Source: DASPFV01 sp035620975
Lineage (GTDB): Bacteria > Acidobacteriota > Vicinamibacteria > Vicinamibacterales > 2-12-FULL-66-21
DNA: 17,450 nucleotides
Assembly: GCA_035620975.1 (NCBI GenBank)
Contig: DASPFV010000236.1
Span: 1-17,450, forward strand
Direction: 5' to 3'
Shown: piece after piece, positions 15,972 through 17,450 of the stretch
Position numbering within the stretch: the first letter of the stretch is position 1
Layout of the letters: each line of letters opens with the position of its first letter
Made by a program: the position numbers and the translations under genes
Notes under the pieces: generated by a model
Seen by the model: only the letters and a program-made list of their open reading frames with translations
Told to the model about the DNA's origin: nothing
Databases searched by the model: none

Positions 15972-16331
15972 ATGCTCCTTCGAGCCTTTGTCGTCGCAGC
16001 GGCAACGGTCGTCGCGCTTCCCGCTTCCGTCGGTGCCGGGGACGCGCGCTCGGAGGCCAAGGAGCAGGTCGAGTTCGGCATCAAGGTCGCGCAGAGCGGG
16101 CTCTGGAAGGAAGCCGCCTATCGCTGGGAGAAGGCGGTCCAGCTCGATCCGTCATATGCGCCCGCCTGGAACAATCTCGCGATCGCGTACGAGCAGCAGG
16201 GAGATTTCGAGAAGGCCGGGGAAGCCTACGAGCGCGCCGTCAAGCTGGATCCGAAGAACGCGATGATCCGGCAGAACTACGATCTGTTCAAAGAGATCAA
16301 TGACCGCACGAAACGCCGCCGCGATCGCTAG
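15972..16331 (+). CDS. Small secreted TPR-repeat protein
   Basis: The product has 119 residues. ATG 15972 is chosen because it sits just after the promoter at 15931-15958 and gives an immediate signal peptide (MLLRAFVVAAATVVALPASVGAG); the open frame extends far upstream, but that part lies antisense to dprA. The mature protein is nearly all tetratricopeptide repeat: about residues 30-61 (EAKEQVEFGIKVAQSGLWKE, then AAYRWEKAVQLDP) and 64-97 (YAPAWNNLAIAYEQQGDFEK, then AGEAYERAVKLDP), followed by a capping helix and a very basic end (KRRRDR). TPRs bind other proteins, so a periplasmic adaptor role is plausible. The 3' end overlaps the next gene by 32 bases, and the pair is likely co-translated. 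The partner is unknown. Confidence 0.85.
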   Translation: MLLRAFVVAAATVVALPASVGAGDARSEAKEQVEFGIKVAQSGLWKEAAYRWEKAVQLDPSYAPAWNNLAIAYEQQGDFEKAGEAYERAVKLDPKNAMIRQNYDLFKEINDRTKRRRDR

Positions 16332-17097
16332 CCTCGTGGTGCTGTGCGGCACGGCTGCCTGCACGAGCTATTACGAGATCCCGATTGAAACGCCCATCCA
16401 GCCGAAGATGGACGTCTCGGGATTCCAGCGCGTGCTCATCGCGGGCTTCATCAGCGGAGGCACCGAGGACGTCGACGCGAACCTCGAGACCGTGAGGCTG
16501 CTGAGGAGCCAGCTCCGGACGAAGTCGACGCTGCGCGTGATCGAAGCCGAGGTGCTGCCGCTGGCCGAGCTCGCGTCGACCCAGAACAAGGAGCGCGCGA
16601 GCAACGAGGCGCCGGGCGGGGCCGCCGATGGCCAGCAGTCCGCGCAGCCGGACGCGGGCCCGAGCATCCGGAACGAGAGGGATCTCGAACGGTTCCAGGG
16701 CATCTTCGCCAACGTGGCGTTCTGGAAGCGGATCGGCGAGGAGTACCAGAACCCGCTCATCGTCACGGGCACGGTGCTGTTCACGCCGCATCAGGCCTCC
16801 GGCTTCGTCATGGACAACCGCGAGGTCTACGACCAGTTCGGACGCCGCCGTGTCATTCCGGTGCGCACGTACGTCGAGCGGAAGGGGTTCATTCTGACGC
16901 CCAAGTTCATCTTCATCGACGGGCGAACGGGGTCGACCCTGTACTCGGAAACGTTCCGCGAAGAGATTCTCTACAACGCGCAGCAGAACACGCCGGCTCT
17001 GTCGTCCTATTTCGAACTGATGGATCGACTGGTGCCGAACTTCCTGAGCGCCCTCAGCAGCCAGAAGATCCGGGGCACCCGCGTGCTCCTGCACTGA
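16300..17097 (+). CDS. Putative lipoprotein of unknown function
   Basis: The product has 265 residues. The N-terminus is basic, then hydrophobic, ending in LCGTAAC (Cys21), a possible but weak lipobox because Thr rather than Leu stands at -3. AAAGAG lies a few bases before the ATG, inside the overlapping TPR gene. The mature part has alternating strands and helices (VLIAGFISGG, LETVRLLRSQLRTKSTLRVI), a low-complexity Gly/Ala/Gln segment at about 106-125, and a conserved-looking core (NPLIVTGTVLFTP, GFILTPKFIFIDGRTGSTLY). The strand after the Cys, followed by helices that list paired residues, recalls outer-membrane-linked lipoproteins of the CsgG/LpoB kind, but this is only a fold impression. 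The next gene is rplU, which has its own promoter, so no shared function is implied. Confidence 0.7.
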   Translation: MTARNAAAIASLVVLCGTAACTSYYEIPIETPIQPKMDVSGFQRVLIAGFISGGTEDVDANLETVRLLRSQLRTKSTLRVIEAEVLPLAELASTQNKERASNEAPGGAADGQQSAQPDAGPSIRNERDLERFQGIFANVAFWKRIGEEYQNPLIVTGTVLFTPHQASGFVMDNREVYDQFGRRRVIPVRTYVERKGFILTPKFIFIDGRTGSTLYSETFREEILYNAQQNTPALSSYFELMDRLVPNFLSALSSQKIRGTRVLLH

Positions 17098-17184
17098 GAG
17101 GCGGCGGCTCCGCTCCCCTGCTCCGCGTGCCTTCCGCGCAGACTGGAACGCCCCGCGCCGCAGCGCCGCCAGGGCCGGGAAGTC

Positions 17185-17212
17185 TTTACATACGAGTAAT
17201 TTCGGGTATAAA
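17185..17212 (+). promoter_or_regulatory. Promoter of rplU
   Basis: TTTACA (17185-17190), a 16-base spacer and TATAAA (17207-17212) form the strongest-looking promoter in the window, set in an A/T-rich patch. The start site would be near 17219, giving a leader of about 20 bases. That leaves no room for a structured L21-binding leader as described in some Firmicutes. Confidence 0.7.
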
Positions 17213-17238
17213 CTAGTCCTTTTTCACGGATCATCGGT

Positions 17239-17450
17239 ATGTACGCCATCATTCAGTCGAGAGGACGCCAGCTCCGGGTCGTTCCCGGGGGGCCGGCCCT
17301 CGTGGACGGACGCCTCGGCGAGCCCGGGACGGCCCTGACGCTCGAACAGGTCCTGTTCATCGAGACGGACAACGGCGAGGTGCACGCGGGGGCCCCCTAC
17401 GTGGCGAACGCGCGCGTGAACGCCGTCGTCGTGGGCGAGACGCGGGGACC
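17239..17450 (+). CDS. rplU: Ribosomal protein L21 (bL21), 5' part
   Basis: The first 70 codons are present; the gene runs off the window (bL21 is normally about 100 residues). The start MYAIIQSRGRQLRVVPGG corresponds to the family's MYAVIKTGGKQYRV opening, and LEQVLFIETDNGEVHAGAPYV corresponds to the conserved DEVL-G-PYV region. bL21 binds 23S rRNA in the large subunit. The usual GGKQY is here RGRQL, a noticeable change in a conserved segment. The promoter at 17185-17212 gives a short leader; only a weak GGA precedes the ATG. rpmA (L27) would be expected next, beyond the window. Confidence 0.92.
   Translation, partial: MYAIIQSRGRQLRVVPGGPALVDGRLGEPGTALTLEQVLFIETDNGEVHAGAPYVANARVNAVVVGETRG

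Noticed and set aside
17100..17170. GGCGGCG (17100-17106) and CGCCGCC (17164-17170) as a terminator stem
   Set aside because: The arms are seven bases long and 57 bases apart with no T-run; this is expected by chance in such GC-rich DNA.

Overview
The window is a high-GC (roughly two-thirds G+C), gene-dense stretch of a bacterial chromosome from an outer-membrane-bearing organism. The cell type is inferred from a large predicted outer-membrane beta-barrel, a PapD-like periplasmic chaperone and a SPOR domain. The housekeeping block dprA-topA-trmFO-xerC, a cytosolic NtrB/NtrC-like pair and the short intergenic CACGGA-type and GGGGATC repeats would fit an Acidobacteriota (Vicinamibacteria-like) or deltaproteobacterial-type soil bacterium. 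This assignment is an inference from gene content and composition only.

Layout. (1) 1-4207 is a surface-assembly locus: the 3' end of a small secreted beta-sandwich (pilin/spore-coat-U-like) protein, a PapD-like chaperone overlapping it by GTGA, an 869-residue outer-membrane barrel carrying two SdrD-B-like domains and a C-terminal SPOR domain, and a convergent second small secreted protein with a similar C-terminal strand. It looks like a non-canonical chaperone/usher-like system and is the best candidate for something undescribed. (2) 4208-4557 is an intergenic stretch with degenerate CACGGACA repeats. (3) 4558-6564 is an ABC-F translation ATPase. (4) 6896-9549 is a cytosolic PAS histidine kinase followed by a sigma-54-dependent response regulator. 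(5) On the minus strand, 15686 down to 9639 is dprA-topA-trmFO-xerC, read from one promoter at about 15800, with tight spacing and an ATGA overlap between trmFO and xerC. (6) On the plus strand, 15972-17097 holds a small secreted TPR protein overlapped by a putative lipoprotein of unknown function. (7) From 17239 the window ends inside rplU (ribosomal protein L21), which has its own good promoter.

How the genes work together. The 5' locus probably exports and displays small beta-sandwich subunits. The kinase/regulator pair would act on sigma-54 promoters elsewhere, since none was found here. The minus-strand operon combines DNA uptake/recombination (DprA), supercoiling (TopA), tRNA m5U54 formation (TrmFO) and chromosome dimer resolution (XerC). 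The same gene order is known from Firmicutes, where hslV-hslU usually follow; here xerC is the last gene and faces the response regulator. No tRNA, rRNA, CRISPR array, insertion sequence or prophage was seen.
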